Shown here piece by piece: positions 52,201 to 63,746 of a stretch of 64,000 nt of DNA. This DNA is from Branchiostoma floridae (lineage: Eukaryota; Chordata; Leptocardii; Amphioxiformes; Branchiostomatidae): assembly GCF_000003815.2 (NCBI RefSeq), contig NC_049990.1, positions 4,341,803 through 4,405,802 of the forward strand. The letters are read 5' to 3'. The notes under the pieces were generated by a model that saw nothing but the letters and a program-made list of their open reading frames with translations, searched no databases and was not told the DNA's origin. Made by a program: the position numbers and the translations under genes. Every line of letters begins with the position of its first letter. The stretch's first letter is position 1.

Positions 52201-55200
52201 GAAGACACGCCAGCAGAGAGGTAAGAAGAATCTTAGGGGGCCCTGAGATATTCCAAGGGTTTAAAGTAGGAGCAGATTAAATGGGTACATGCAAGCAGAG
52301 AGGTAAGAAAAAAAATTTTCAGAAATATTCTGAGGATTTAAAAAGGGGTAGTTGAAATGAGGACATGTGATTTAGCTTAGTCTTTTGTCTTTAGTAATGG
52401 TGAACTGGCAGGAAAAAAAATCAGTGTTCACCTTGCAGTTGGTAGCTGCAGGAGTCATTCTTTGCTTCGCCATGCTCACAGTAGACTTGATTCTCCATCC
52501 TTGTGTGCTATTAGAGGGTCTGCATGGGGGGGTCTTGGTAATGCTTAACGGTAAATTCAGGAGGCCGGTAACGCTTAACGGTAAATTCAGGAGGTCCGGT
52601 AACGCTTAACGGTAAATTCAGGAGGGGTTACAAAGCATAACAGTAACATTGACATTCGTTCCTATTTGTACAACGCTAGACTAGGTTATCTCGATGGTTC
52701 TGACTAATGGTATTGTGAGAAGGAAAAGGTGCCCAGAACCCAGATGAATGACAGGGACAATGTCCGCTGTCTCAATGACATTTGCTTCCCTGCGTCAGTG
52801 TTCCCACCAGAGGAGGCGGAAGCAAATTTCTTATAGGGGTGTTTAAACTATTGCTGACAAAATTTTCAGCACTTGGGGCGTCGCAGGCGTGACGCATCCT
52901 TGGGGGATCCGGGGGTACGCTCCCCCGGGATTTTTTTTAAAATCATGACCCTCTGAAATGCTATTTCCTGCATTTTCCGGCAAATTTTGCCGACAGAAGA
53001 ATGAACTTTTCATCAAAATTACACATGGTTGTACTTGGAGCTAAGACCTCCGGCCTCCGACATATTTTTATCCTTTCGAGCTCGGAAGGCATGAGACATT
53101 GCAAGATAAGTCCGTGGAAATATAAAAATCTGGACCGTCATTTCCTGCATTTTGACAAATTTTGCTGGCCAACGAAGTTAAATCAAAGTTTTTTTGGGGG
53201 CGACGACCAACGCTCCAAACATATTTTCGCCATGTCGTCGTGAACGCCAAAACCGTCGCAAGGGAGCTCCGGAGAAACCTCATTTTATGCATTCGAGGAG
53301 TAAATTTTGCCTGAAACTACGCTAAGTTTGACTCTGATGAAATCTGTATGAGTGAAAAGGTTTTTGGGGCGACGCTTCCGCAACATATATTTACCCGAAG
53401 CGGCCTGGTGGAGGCTTGGAAGCGGCCGGGAGTCTCGGAGAAATTTTGAAATTTGGACCTTTTGAAACACCATTTCCGGCACTTTCAGGGGCGCTATTTG
53501 GTATTTGACTTTGTGGGTATAACTTGTTACGAAGAATTTCTTGGTAACGCTTAACGGTGAATTCGGGATTACAAATAACGATAGGTAGGCAATAACGATT
53601 AACGTTGAATTAAAACGACCAATAACGCTTCACGAAGAATATACCGATAACGTTTAACGTTGAATTAGAGCTGATCAGTAACGATTAACGGTGAATTAAA
53701 ATGGCTCGTAACGCTTAACGGAAAAAGGCATGCAGGCCCTCCTATTAGGGAATAAAATCTTGCTTCTTGTTCTCTGTTCCTCCAGAATCCGAGCTGGAGA
53801 TGAAGAGAGAAGGTCTGGCTCAGGCTAAGCTGGACCTGGGGGAGAGGATGAAGGGGCACATAGAGAAGAGGTGAGGAATGAAACTATGGCTGATGAGAGT
53901 GTGGTCAGGTAAAAATAAACATAGAAACACAAAAAAAAACAACTATGAAATAAGAGTGGCAATGAAAAAGCATTGCCTTGGTGACGATAATATTAATTGT
54001 CTTTGTTATATATGGTTTCTACACTGGTCCTGTCCCTGGTGCTGAACGTACATTCACACTGAGTATCCTCCTACTGACTTCACACTGGTCCTGTCCATGG
54101 TGCTGAACGCACATTCACACTGATTATCCTACTACTGACTTCACCCTGGTCCTGTCCCTGGTGCTGAACGTACATTCACACTGATCACCCGCCTACTGAC
54201 TTCACACTGGTCCTGTCCCTGGTGCTGAATGCACATTCACACTGATTTTCCCTCCTACTGATGTCTCAATGGTCCTATTCTTCATGCTGAAAGTATTTGT
54301 CTATGACCCTTTTCACAATGTATCATGTTTCCCCAACAGTACACCAAAAGTAATTCAACTGCATTTAAGATTTGAATTGTTTATTTGTATATGTATGTGA
54401 TGTATTGTACAATGTGTATGATATATATCCAGTGACCCGAAATATAATACAAGAATCTTATAGGAGACACATCTTGTTAGCGCCTTTATTATTAGGACGT
54501 GTTATGACAGGATGATTTCTTGACAGTTTTGACAGCTTCATCATATTTTTGTTTAAGGTATACAAGAACTTGATTTGCTACCCAGGCTAGGTAGAAGTGC
54601 ATGTATCAAACAAAGACACCCTACATGTAAATCAGTGAGAATGCAACATGCGTAACAGGTGTAACCATGGACTGAAAGAAAAACCCCTAACAGTACGGTC
54701 ACTAAGACTTAAATGACTAGAAGTCTAGAACTCTACTAGTTCAATTTGCATCCTTCCGTTCAAAGCTCATATTATAATACATGTACAATAAATAATATGT
54801 CATATTTTTAATACTGACTGTAATACCAAAACAATGATGTTACACAAAATACTACACTAAATGGAGATATTCAAACATTCTTGGCATTTCTAGTGTAATG
54901 TGGTTGTTTAGAAATATGTACAATAATTTTATTGCTTAAGTTTACTGAAGAAGCATCATTTTCCTGAAGATTTTGTAATGTGTAAAAATGCTGTTTCCTT
55001 TATTCCACATCTTAATGATCTACTATCATGTCATTTTTAGAGAGGTGAAAAGTGATGTTGAGTCTACAATGCAGGCACACACTTCACTAAGCGTTATACA
55101 ATGTGCAACATATGCTTCATCACAGCCCAGAGGACCCTCTTTAACAGTGCTGCTCTGATGTACTCAAGGGCTGGTTCAATTTGCTTTATCAATAGATGAC

Positions 55201-58200
55201 TTTTGTCTTGAGGATACACTTGTCTTGCCATAGCCAAAGCCTCAGTACATTTACTGATTGCTGTTTTGTAATCACCAATATTGCACAAGGCCAAAGCTAG
55301 GCTAGTTATGGATATAGCAATGTGAGGATGAGCTGCACTCTTTCCGTACATTTTGCTCATCATCTGCAGTGCCTGTTCATAACAGCTGATGGCTTTTCTA
55401 CAGTCACCTAATCGGTACCTGGCAACTCCCAGATGGTGGAGTATGGCGGCAGTGTGTGGATGGGCTGTAGTGTCACCATAGATTTTTGTACACATCTGTT
55501 GTGCCTCTTCAAGGTAGCTGATAGCTTTTGTGTGATTACCCAGACTATCCCATGCATTTCCCAGGTTGGTGAGTAAAGTAACAATTCTAGGATGTTCTGT
55601 TCTCTCATCATAGATACTTCTGTACATCTGCAGGGCCTGATCAAGGTAGCTGATAGCTTTCCAGTAATCACCTTGATGCTGCCAGACTACCCCCAGGTTG
55701 TGTAGTGACTTCGCAATGTCAGGATGTGCTGTGTCTTGACCATAGATACTCCTGTACATCTTAAGTGCCTGTTCATAGTAGCCAATTGCTTTCCTGTAAT
55801 CACCCAGTTCACTCCAGGCATCTCCCAGATTGGTCAAGAAAGTGGCAATGTCGGTATGAACTGCAGTCTCACCGTGGATCCTCACACCCATCTGCAGTGC
55901 CTGTTCAAGGAAGCAGATTGCTCTATTATGATCACCTTGGCATATGTAAGCTATCCCCTGGTTGTATAGCAAATTCATTATGTCAGGATGTGCTGTACTC
56001 TCACCATAGACACTCCTGAACATCTGCATTGCCTGCTCAAAGTGGTCAATTGCTGTCCTGTGATATTCTTGAGAGAAATATGCGGATCCCATGTTGCTAA
56101 GTGTGGTGGCAATTTCAGTATGTGCTGTGCTCTTACCATAGATACTCATACGCATCTGCAGTGCCTGTTCGAGATAGCTAATTGCTCTCCTACGATTTCC
56201 TTGACAGTGTAAGGCTGTTCCCAGCTCATGAAGGGATCTTGCAATGTCAGGATGTGCTGTGCTTTGGCCATAGACACTCCTGAACATTTCAAACGCCTGT
56301 TCAAGGTAGCCAACAGCTTTATTTTTATCCCCCAGATGACTCCATGCTAACCCCAAACAGTGGAGTGAACTTGCATATTTTGGATGTGCTGTACTCTCAC
56401 CATAGACAGTTTTTGTCATCTGCAGTGCCTGTTCATGGTAGCTGATAGCTTTCCTGTGATCACCTTGATACTGCAAGCCTTCGCCCACGTTGCTTAGTAA
56501 CCTTGCTATGTCACGATGTGCTGTATCTTGACCATGGATACTCCTATACATCTGCAGTGCCTGTTCATGGTAGCCAACTGCTTTCCTGTGATCACCCAGT
56601 TCACTCCAGGCATCTCCCAGATTGGTCAAGAAAGTGGCAATGTCGGTATGAACTGCAGTCTCACCATGGATCCTAACACCCATCTCCAGTGCCTGGTCAA
56701 GGAAGCTGATTGCTCTACTTTGATCACCATGGCAGATGTAAGCAATCCCCAGGATGTGAAGTGATTGCATTATGTTAGGATGTGCTATACTCTCACCATA
56801 GATAGTCCTGTTCATCTGCAGTGCCTGTTCATGGTAGCTGATAGCTTTCCTGTGATCACCTTGATACTGCCAGCCCTTGCCCACATTGCTTAGTAACCTT
56901 GCTATGTCAGGATGTGCTGTATCTTGACCATGGATACTCCTGTACATCTGAAGTGCCTGTTCATTGTAGCTGATAGCTCTCATATGATCCCCTTGATGGA
57001 CATAGGCTGTTCCCAAGCCGCTTAATAACTTGGCAATTTCGGCATGTGCTGCACTTCTACCATATACACCTCTGTACATTTGCAATGCCTGTTCTAAGTA
57101 GCTGATAGCTTTACTGTAATCACCTTGGATGACATGGACACACCCAAGGTAGATTAGTGATCTGGCAATGTCTGGATGAGCTGTACTCTCACCATGGATA
57201 CTCCTGTACATCTCCAGTGCCTGTTCAAGGTAACTGATTGCTCTCTTGCAATCACCCTTTTCACCGTAAGTTGCGCCCAGGTTGTACAGTGTAGTAGCAA
57301 TCTCAGGATGTGCTGTACTTTCACCGTAGATATGCCTTTCATAGTGCAGTGCACACATAAGGTAGTTAATTGCTTTCATGGGATCACCAAGGGCACTCCA
57401 GATTCCTGACAGGTCATTGAATGATCTGGCAATGTCTGGATGTGCTGTATCTTGACCGTACATTCCCCTCCACATCTGTAGTGCCACTTCGCAGTACCTG
57501 ATTGCTTTCCTATTATCACCTAGATGGTGCCAAGCTTGTCCCAGGTAGTGAAGAGAGGTGGCTATGTCAGGATGTAGTGTATCCCAGCCATAGAGTGTCC
57601 TGTCCATCTGCAGTGCCTGTTCAAAGTAGCTGATAGCTTTCCTGTGATCACCCAACCTAATCAACCAAAATATTCCTATACTGTGATAAAGCTGCAATGT
57701 TGGGACTAACTGTGGTCTGACCATAGATATCTCTCATCATCTGCAGTGCCTGCTCATAGTAGCTGATTGATTTCCTGAGAACACCCAGGCCTTCAAAGAT
57801 CATCCCCAGGCAGTGTAGAGATACAGCAATCCCAACAGGATATTGTGCTCTTGTCTCTTCATTCTTATACATCTGCAGTGCCTGTTCAACATAGCTGATT
57901 GCTTTCTTGTAATGTCCCAGGCTTTTCCATGTCATACCCAGCCTGAGCAGTTGTTCTGCAATGGCAGGATGTGCTGTATTCTTACCAAAGACCTTCCTGT
58001 ACAACTTAAGTGCATTTTCAGTATAACTGATTGCTTGTTGGTTATAACCCAGACAGACCCAAGCTTCAGCAAGCTGTTCAAACATACCAATCTCATCAAG
58101 AAAACTGGACACTGTCCATTTCTTAGTTTTCAAATTTGTAGCTCTTCTTGTTAGAGCCTTGCTTAAGTGGCTGACAGCTAATCCATATTGGCACAACTCT

Positions 58201-61200
58201 GAGTACATCATCCCTTGTACATATGTATCATACAAATCTGGGAGTGACTTGGAAATTGGCCTCTGCCCAGAACATTCATGATCAGACAAAACTTTTTTAA
58301 GAGGAACTGCTGTATAATAGTACCTAAAAAGCTGTTTTTCGTTTGTCAGACGGAAAACATGTCTCAGTGCTGTTGTGCCTTCTTCATCATTGGTCAGTTG
58401 GGATGATTCCTGTCTATGCAGTACCGTTTCCATTGAAGCCAGAGCTGATATTTTTTCCTTCTGTCCACCATTTGCAATGTAGGTTCTGAGTCTGAGTTCT
58501 GCTGAGATGCTGGTAAGCACTGTCAGGTGGTGTGCATTGCTGGGACTGATCACTTGTTGGTTTTCCATTTCTTCTATTGTCTCCCAAACTGTGCTAGGTA
58601 TGATGCCTGAAGACAGTGCTAAGTAGTCCACTGCTACAGAAGGGAAGCGATAGAGGTCTGTCTTCACATCAATCAGCTTTGCTGTAGTTGTTTTATTACG
58701 CATGTAGCTTTTCATATTTTCCATCATTGTCTCCTGTGCCAGTTGTTGAGCCATTTTACTTCCGTCAGCTTTCAGTATTCTTAATGTGATAGCCATGTAT
58801 GTGTCCATCAAAGTCTGGTCTCCTGCTATCAGGCATGGGTTTCTCAAGATATTAGCAAGATGATAGCCTTCCTTTAGGTATGATTTTGCATCCTTTTGTA
58901 GTATTGAAACCATGTTTTCTGGGGTGCAGATGAGTTCACTGGGTGATTGGTTCTTTGTTTCCTGCCTGCCAAGTGGAGTCTTGCTTGCCTTTGGCATTGA
59001 GCCATCAAATGCAAACCCACGTGGTGTAACAGAGTCATAGTACCAGTCATCCTTTGGACTCCCAGAGTGAAAGTCATTGAGACATCTTATCCCTATTGCT
59101 GGGAGAATAGTTTCTCCCAGGTTGACCACCTTGAGGTGTAGATAGTGAGTGAGTTTACGGAAAAATGCGAGAATTTCTTCTCTTTCTCGCTCTACCAAGA
59201 TAGCAAACTCTAGGTCTGAGTATGGAGTTACCAGTCCTGTGGCCTGTGAACCCAAACCTATCAGGGCATAGTTACAGGGAGGGGGGCCCATTAACCCAAT
59301 ACACTCTTCTACAAGCAGGCTAATGAATTTTTTTCTGTCATGTACAATGTTCTCAAACAATTGCCTGACAGCCTGGGCTCGTTTTGCCTCTATCTCTTTG
59401 ACAAGTGGGTCATCCTCGTCATACACATAAGGATCCAGCTGCTGGTCAATGGTTTCCATCTCCAGCTTGATCTGGTCCCGCATCTTCTTCAGCTGTTTCT
59501 TATGTTTTTCTGTATTATCTTGACTCATATTGCAAGGAATGTCTAAGATAGATTTGAGAAATGACTGCTCTAATTCTTTAACAGCTGTATATATGTTCCC
59601 CTTGATGATTTCAACATTTGACCTGGCTATTGCTGCATTGTAGAGTGCTGCTGCTTTGACAAAGTCTCCCCCGTCTCCTGTCTGCTGACCTCGCTTACTG
59701 TAGACATCCCCCAACTTGCACAGGGGCTCCACCTCTCTCTGGTACTGCTGGGCTGTCGGGTCTAGGGAAATGAATTTAATGCTGGGCGTTCCATTGATAT
59801 GCAAAACATATTGCCGCAACTTTATAATGCCTTTCTGTACATTTTTAGAAGCAGCCAGACAGGTATCAAATGTCACCACCTTCATCCATGCCTATTGAAT
59901 CTTGTTTGCATTAAAATTGGAATTCAAATTCTATACATTCTGCAAACCTTGTGTTTTATTGTTCACTAATCTGTAGTCTTTTTGTATTGGGGAAATACAT
60001 GATTTTTCTTGCAAGATTTATGTTTTTTATACAATACATGTATGTATATACATGAAAAATAAGGTTGTTTTGTTAAGTTACAAGAACTTAAAGAAGTTAG
60101 ATCTGTTCTTAGTCATACCTTTGACATGAACCATCTTGAGTGCAGCTGCAAAGTGCTTCTCTGCCGAGTCCAGGTCTTCCCTGTCAAGGGATGACTCCCC
60201 CTCCTTAAGATGGTCTTTGTACTGACTGACAATGAAAAAAATGGCTTTGGGTCAAGGTGGAAGACTTGCATGGATGCAGATGAACATCATAAAGTCAACT
60301 ATTACTAATACAGATCAGGCCAATAAGAAATTAGGATGAATGTTATAAAAAATATTAACTAAGTAATCCATGCTAACTGAGTACGCCCTAGTTCTTACAT
60401 GACTAGGACAACACTCACCAATCTGCAGGCCTTTTTTCTTCCACCAGGGCACCTGCATAGCAGATTTCTTGGCCATATTGTCTTGTAATGCACAAGTCCA
60501 GTTCCTGTAGCTTGTTTGTCAAGCTGGTAACTTGACTGTCAGACATCTTATTTTCTATCTGATAAGTAACCTTGTGCAAAGAGAGAGAGAGAAAATCACC
60601 ATGTCAACATAATCAAGCAGAAAAAATGCAGTTCAAAGTCTGTAAGGTCATACGAAGGTAAAAATCAGAGTACATAAATGAGTCTCTACATGTACATTTT
60701 CATTGTGAAAGATTTTCTCTAGAACACATAATGATAGTCCTAGTTACTTAGCAATGATTGTACACAGACATTGTACTTATGAATTGATCACCTTGGTTTG
60801 CAGAGGAATGTCTGTCAGCTCTTATTGTGTGTAATGATAAATAAACCACAGTTGAAGTCTGAGCAAAACCTGTAACACCTACATGGACATCCAACATAAC
60901 CCAGGTACCAGGATCAGGGCTCAAAACACCACCTGCATATGCAGTTTAGTGCAGGTAAAATTGAAGCTGTGCAGGTATGTCTGGTGTCTACCTGCACCTA
61001 ACCTGCACTGGGCCATGTACTAGGTTTTGTACATAAATATCCAATCGTGTAGGTGCATGTGGATTGTTATTAGCTGCATTGACTGTTACCACCTATTAAG
61101 TATAAAATGATGGTTCCTGAACAATTGTGATCCATACTTCCTAAATTCAGAGTGCACAGTGGTGCAGGTAGCATTTGTCTGGTGCAGGTAATTTTCAATG

Positions 61201-63746
61201 TTACCTGCCCCAGTGCAGATATGCAGAAAAAAAGTATTTTACTGAGGATGAACAAATAGGTCAAAATCTCACCTGGGTATTTAAGACTCGATGGTTGTGA
61301 ACATGTCTGGGCAGAAACTTGTGGATAGAGTTTCTGCCTGTAGCAGCAAAGCTTCTATCTGGTTTTCCCCTATGACTTGACCTGTACCACTTCTGGGACT
61401 TTCCCTTGAGTCATGCCTAATGTCAACAGTCTTTTTATGACTAAGCAAAGAATGGTTTATGTATCAACTCACCTGTTTACACTGCACCTTGGGTCACAGA
61501 GGTATGTGAAAGGTATATAAAATGTGTAACAAGGATTTGTCATACTATGTGGCTATTGTGCAAGTAAATGATACTATTTTTTTGGACACAATAATTTCAA
61601 ATGATCCTTTTCTACACTGCAGGAGTTGAAGGATAACCCAAAATGAAATTTTTACGATGTTTGTTTATTTTAGGGAGACGCTGGTGAAGTCCAAAGCACA
61701 GTTGGCGGTGAGAAGACGTCAGCTGATCGCAGAGCTGGCAGAAATCTACCCAATAGCACAGGTAGCTTTAACATTTACAGATTAAGTAGAAAGTAATTGC
61801 CCTGGAGAGGAGATAGGCGCCACCAGGGAACTAGATGCCTATTAAGACAGCATAACAAGTTGTGCTGTCCCTACAGCTGATTAAAAAGCTATGGGATGAT
61901 GACAATGATGATGAATTGAATATAGAGAATTAAACTGTTACGCACCACAAACCATGGACACTCGGTGAAACGCTTTCAGAAAGCCTCCGCCATATTGCTC
62001 AGCTCTAAAGGGTAGTCATGTGACTGGGTGTCAAAGGTTACAGGGGTCACGAAACAAAGGTGTTGTAGAACTTAGAAGGAGGGGAGTATAGCATGTCACA
62101 TTTTACCTTTAAGTTTTCTGAAGGAATGTGGCTTTTCCATTCTCAGTCATAGCTTCATGCAAAGTACATGCCTTGGTAGGTGTACATGTAGTAGTAAAAA
62201 TTACCTTTTATTTCCTGACCAGTGTTGTACTTGTTGACTCAGTTAACATGTTCTTGCTCCATCCCATTGACAGCTGCCCAACGGAAGGCATACGATATGT
62301 GGGGTTTGGCTGCCAAATGCAGAGGAGTTACAAGGTAAGACATCATCTTGCTGTGAAATTCTACCTACACCACTAGAACCATGACTTGTAGTGGTAGTCC
62401 ACTGTGTTCTGTTGCTACATGGGGTCTGGACACCCTGCAGCTGCAATCTGTCTTTCTTCAGATCTGTCCACTTTATTCTGTTCATTGCAAGCTTCCTTAT
62501 CTTTTGTAGTTTTCTACAGTTCCCATGACTTGTATCTGTCATTCTTGCCTCAACTAATGGATGAAAAGCACTCCAAAATCCTAACAATTAAAGCTTCTCC
62601 TGCAGTCTCCTATCCTCTACCATTAAAGTTACAATATTGTCTCTTGCTGCAGGTAAAGATGACAACATGGTAGAAGCAGGACTAGGCTATGCTGCACACC
62701 TCCTGATGATGATTGCCCAGTTTCTCCAGCTGCCCCTGCAGTATCCCATCATCTACAGGGGCTCCAAGTCTAAGATCAGAGACCCCATCACGGCCAAACT
62801 GGCAGACAGGGACAGAGAGTAAGACTTCATCTATTTGTTCTTCAATTAAAATGACTACTCCAGCTTCCTGGAGAATCTGAATGATTAATATACAGCTTAG
62901 GGGTTTGGTACAACTCTTTGAATACTCGTACCAAATTTACAGATGAATGGCATCAGCTTGAATAAGACTAAAGGGTTTGTTGAAACTTTGACTGTGTTTT
63001 TTACTTCATATTCAATTTGAAGAATTAAGTAAAGTGTCTTTTTGTATCTCAGAAGTCAGATGTTTTACATATTAGAAATCAGATACAGAATAATTATTGA
63101 TAGTAAATCTTCCATTCTTGTAGGTTCCCCTTGTATTCCAAGGGAAAAGAAAGATTCCAGTTCAGCTATGCCGTGTTTCTTCTCAACAAGAACATTGCCC
63201 AGGTCAGTTGTTAGACTTCAGACTTCTCTAATTTCAGTTGCCTCATTCAATGAACAGTGTGTTGTTTTGATATCTGTGTTCATACTCATACATCATAGAC
63301 ATGATATTTAGTCTCTCCAAGTTCAAAGCAAACAGTATTTCTATATAACAATATAACAATCCTATATTCCACCACCACCACAGCTGTGGTACTATTGAAG
63401 TCTAGATGAACTACATGTAAGATTTAAACTTATTCCAAATTAAAAGTAAATGCAATCATTGTTTTCAAACAATGTAGTTTACACTATAGTTTTTCCACCA
63501 CCACAGTTGAGGTACTATTGCAGCCTACAGACATTCCAAAGTCAAAGTTCACACCAAGTTTTTCTATAGTTTACAGTTGGGTATATTGCAGCTTGTTAGA
63601 AAGCTATGGGACTAATGATTATGATGATGATACAAATGTATTCCCTCCCCCCAGCTGAGGTACTACTGTGGCCTGGGCACCAGTGACCTGAGGCTGACCC
63701 TGCCCAACCTGAAGAGTCTGCTGGAACAGAGGCTGGGGGTCAGGTT
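46264..63746 (+). CDS. UVRAG: UVRAG orthologue, 14 exons, 3' end beyond window
   Basis: Exons: 46264-46320, 47478-47616, 48554-48588, 48774-48837, 49390-49487, 49842-49928, 50981-51187, 52094-52220, 53786-53870, 61674-61761, 62274-62334, 62653-62818, 63124-63202, 63655-63746; every phase is consistent (461 codons so far). The C2-like part includes [63 protein letters not shown] and [15 protein letters not shown] coiled-coil region follows (exons 7-10, with [18 protein letters not shown]). Then comes the conserved C-terminal domain shared with Vps38/ATG14-type subunits ([49 protein letters not shown]). UVRAG joins Beclin 1, VPS34 and VPS15 in PI3-kinase complex II, which acts in endosome maturation and autophagy. 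The phosphorylated C-terminal tail is outside the window. Intron 9 (7.8 kb) contains an antisense gene. Confidence 0.95.
48876..49216. mobile_element. Probable short inverted-repeat element rich in GGTGCACCC (UVRAG intron)
   Basis: The left end is CAGGGCTCGAAATACTGGGT; the right end ATGTTTAGCCCGG is a weak inverted match. Inside, GGTGCACCC and GTGCACAAGGTGCACCC palindromes repeat. A similar composition, with CAGGGCTCAAAAC and repeated ACCTGCA/TGCAGGT, occurs at 60917-61210, and a shorter stretch at about 47942. Boundaries are uncertain. Confidence 0.45.
50117..50720 (-). mobile_element. Possible inverted LINE 3' fragment in UVRAG intron 6
   Basis: It starts with (TTTG)n (a (CAAA)n tail on the minus strand) followed by ATTCTTCCTGGAGTCC, similar to the ATTCTTTCTGGGGTC stretch after the (TTTG)n run near 3748. 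No intact frame remains. Family assignment is not possible by eye. Confidence 0.35.
50754..50892 (+). repeat. Partial tandem copy of UVRAG exon 7 start with its acceptor
   Basis: AATGCTGTTCC-CTCCTCACACAG and the first 50 or so exon bases (GAGAGAAGCCAGGAGAACCA...) occur at about 50803-50874 and again at 50958-51033, where the true exon continues. The copy diverges after CGCCAGAGGG into GGAGGCTTGC and the sequence CTTAAAAGCACTCAAGAATA, itself a repeat of the preceding intron. The duplicated acceptor is intact. Confidence 0.9.
52515..53740. mobile_element. 1.2-kb non-autonomous hAT-like element (UVRAG intron 8)
   Basis: Ends AGGGTCTGCATG and CATGCAGGCCCT are inverted. GCTATTAG (52507-52514) and CCTATTAG (53741-53748) are a likely 8-bp target duplication with one mismatch. 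Near the left end, GGTAACGCTTAACGGTAAAT recurs about four times at 30-bp spacing (52550-52630). Near the right end, six diverged TAACG-TTAACG-GAATT units lie at 53535-53720. The centre contains about four repeats of roughly 150-170 bp, related to those at 33472-34000. No transposase frame is present. Confidence 0.8.
54022..54290 (+). repeat. 62-bp tandem repeat, about 4.5 copies
   Basis: Units read ACACTGGTCCTGTCCCTGGT then GCTGAACGTACATTCACACT, with CTACTGACTTC near the unit end. The last copy is diverged. It lies just downstream of UVRAG exon 9, inside the large intron. Confidence 0.9.
54999..55004 (-). terminator. AATAAA polyadenylation signal for the nested minus-strand gene
   Basis: TTTATT on the plus strand is AATAAA on the minus strand, 90 bp after the stop codon of the TPR frame. 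This spacing suits a short 3' UTR. Confidence 0.55.
55094..57724 (-). CDS. TPR array (about 19 units of 44 aa), C-terminal part of nested gene
   Basis: The frame is 876 codons and its first codon overlaps the end of the upstream frame. It consists of 44-aa units of the form [21 protein letters not shown] followed by [20 protein letters not shown], as in kinesin-light-chain/nephrocystin-3-type TPR superhelices used for protein binding. A block of six units is duplicated: the two [20 protein letters not shown] units are exactly 792 bp (6 x 132) apart. The C-terminal end is [20 protein letters not shown]. It continues the upstream frame (57657-59885) through an apparent frameshift near 57690 within one TPR unit, so both are read as one gene. 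An assembly or sequencing error is as likely as a real lesion. Confidence 0.85.
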   Translation of the reverse strand: MVRPQLVPTLQLYHSIGIFWLIRLGDHRKAISYFEQALQMDRTLYGWDTLHPDIATSLHYLGQAWHHLGDNRKAIRYCEVALQMWRGMYGQDTAHPDIARSFNDLSGIWSALGDPMKAINYLMCALHYERHIYGESTAHPEIATTLYNLGATYGEKGDCKRAISYLEQALEMYRSIHGESTAHPDIARSLIYLGCVHVIQGDYSKAISYLEQALQMYRGVYGRSAAHAEIAKLLSGLGTAYVHQGDHMRAISYNEQALQMYRSIHGQDTAHPDIARLLSNVGKGWQYQGDHRKAISYHEQALQMNRTIYGESIAHPNIMQSLHILGIAYICHGDQSRAISFLDQALEMGVRIHGETAVHTDIATFLTNLGDAWSELGDHRKAVGYHEQALQMYRSIHGQDTAHRDIARLLSNVGEGLQYQGDHRKAISYHEQALQMTKTVYGESTAHPKYASSLHCLGLAWSHLGDKNKAVGYLEQAFEMFRSVYGQSTAHPDIARSLHELGTALHCQGNRRRAISYLEQALQMRMSIYGKSTAHTEIATTLSNMGSAYFSQEYHRTAIDHFEQAMQMFRSVYGESTAHPDIMNLLYNQGIAYICQGDHNRAICFLEQALQMGVRIHGETAVHTDIATFLTNLGDAWSELGDYRKAIGYYEQALKMYRSIYGQDTAHPDIAKSLHNLGVVWQHQGDYWKAISYLDQALQMYRSIYDERTEHPRIVTLLTNLGNAWDSLGNHTKAISYLEEAQQMCTKIYGDTTAHPHTAAILHHLGVARYRLGDCRKAISCYEQALQMMSKMYGKSAAHPHIAISITSLALALCNIGDYKTAISKCTEALAMARQVYPQDKSHLLIKQIEPALEYIRAALLKRVLWAVMKHMLHIV
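57657..59885 (-). CDS. DUF294-like nucleotidyltransferase domain with TPRs, N-terminal part of nested gene
   Basis: 742 codons from an ATG at 59885; an in-frame TAG lies 9 bp upstream, so this ATG or a nearby splice acceptor (59831) begins the block. Order: a first TPR-like pair ([12 protein letters not shown]...[13 protein letters not shown]), a helical coiled segment, then a nucleotidyltransferase core near residues 205-235 ([25 protein letters not shown] motif and D-x-E metal pair). Next comes [15 protein letters not shown], a helical region, and TPRs from about residue 550 ([20 protein letters not shown]). The substrate is unknown; bacterial relatives of this fold include GlnD-type signalling enzymes. 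In animals the NTase-TPR combination suggests a signalling or immune sensor, which is inference. Confidence 0.75.
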   Translation of the reverse strand: MKVVTFDTCLAASKNVQKGIIKLRQYVLHINGTPSIKFISLDPTAQQYQREVEPLCKLGDVYSKRGQQTGDGGDFVKAAALYNAAIARSNVEIIKGNIYTAVKELEQSFLKSILDIPCNMSQDNTEKHKKQLKKMRDQIKLEMETIDQQLDPYVYDEDDPLVKEIEAKRAQAVRQLFENIVHDRKKFISLLVEECIGLMGPPPCNYALIGLGSQATGLVTPYSDLEFAILVEREREEILAFFRKLTHYLHLKVVNLGETILPAIGIRCLNDFHSGSPKDDWYYDSVTPRGFAFDGSMPKASKTPLGRQETKNQSPSELICTPENMVSILQKDAKSYLKEGYHLANILRNPCLIAGDQTLMDTYMAITLRILKADGSKMAQQLAQETMMENMKSYMRNKTTTAKLIDVKTDLYRFPSVAVDYLALSSGIIPSTVWETIEEMENQQVISPSNAHHLTVLTSISAELRLRTYIANGGQKEKISALASMETVLHRQESSQLTNDEEGTTALRHVFRLTNEKQLFRYYYTAVPLKKVLSDHECSGQRPISKSLPDLYDTYVQGMMYSELCQYGLAVSHLSKALTRRATNLKTKKWTVSSFLDEIGMFEQLAEAWVCLGYNQQAISYTENALKLYRKVFGKNTAHPAIAEQLLRLGMTWKSLGHYKKAISYVEQALQMYKNEETRAQYPVGIAVSLHCLGMIFEGLGVLRKSISYYEQALQMMRDIYGQTTVSPNIAALSQYRNILVD
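60119..60546 (-). CDS. Two 5' exons of the nested TPR-nucleotidyltransferase gene
   Basis: Minus-strand exon 60419-60546 starts ATG TCT GAC and ends GATTG|GTGAGTG (phase 2). Exon 60119-60225 follows TTGTCAG and ends AAAG|GTATGAC (phase 1), reading [12 protein letters not shown]...[16 protein letters not shown], a TPR-like hairpin. The codon phase fits across the first intron. The second exon needs a phase-1 acceptor; the one at 59831 (before GGCATTATAAAG) fits the frame of the main exon, but it has a weak pyrimidine tract. The link is probable, not proven. Confidence 0.6.
63384..63654 (+). repeat. Two degenerate upstream copies of UVRAG exon 14 acceptor and start
   Basis: The real exon begins CCCCCCAG|CTGAGGTACTACTGTGG at 63655. 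Related sequences occur at 63384 (CCACCACAG|CTGTGGTACTATTGAAG) and 63507 (CCACCACAG|TTGAGGTACTATTGCAG). The first reaches an in-frame TGA at once. Both keep a plausible splice acceptor. Confidence 0.75.
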
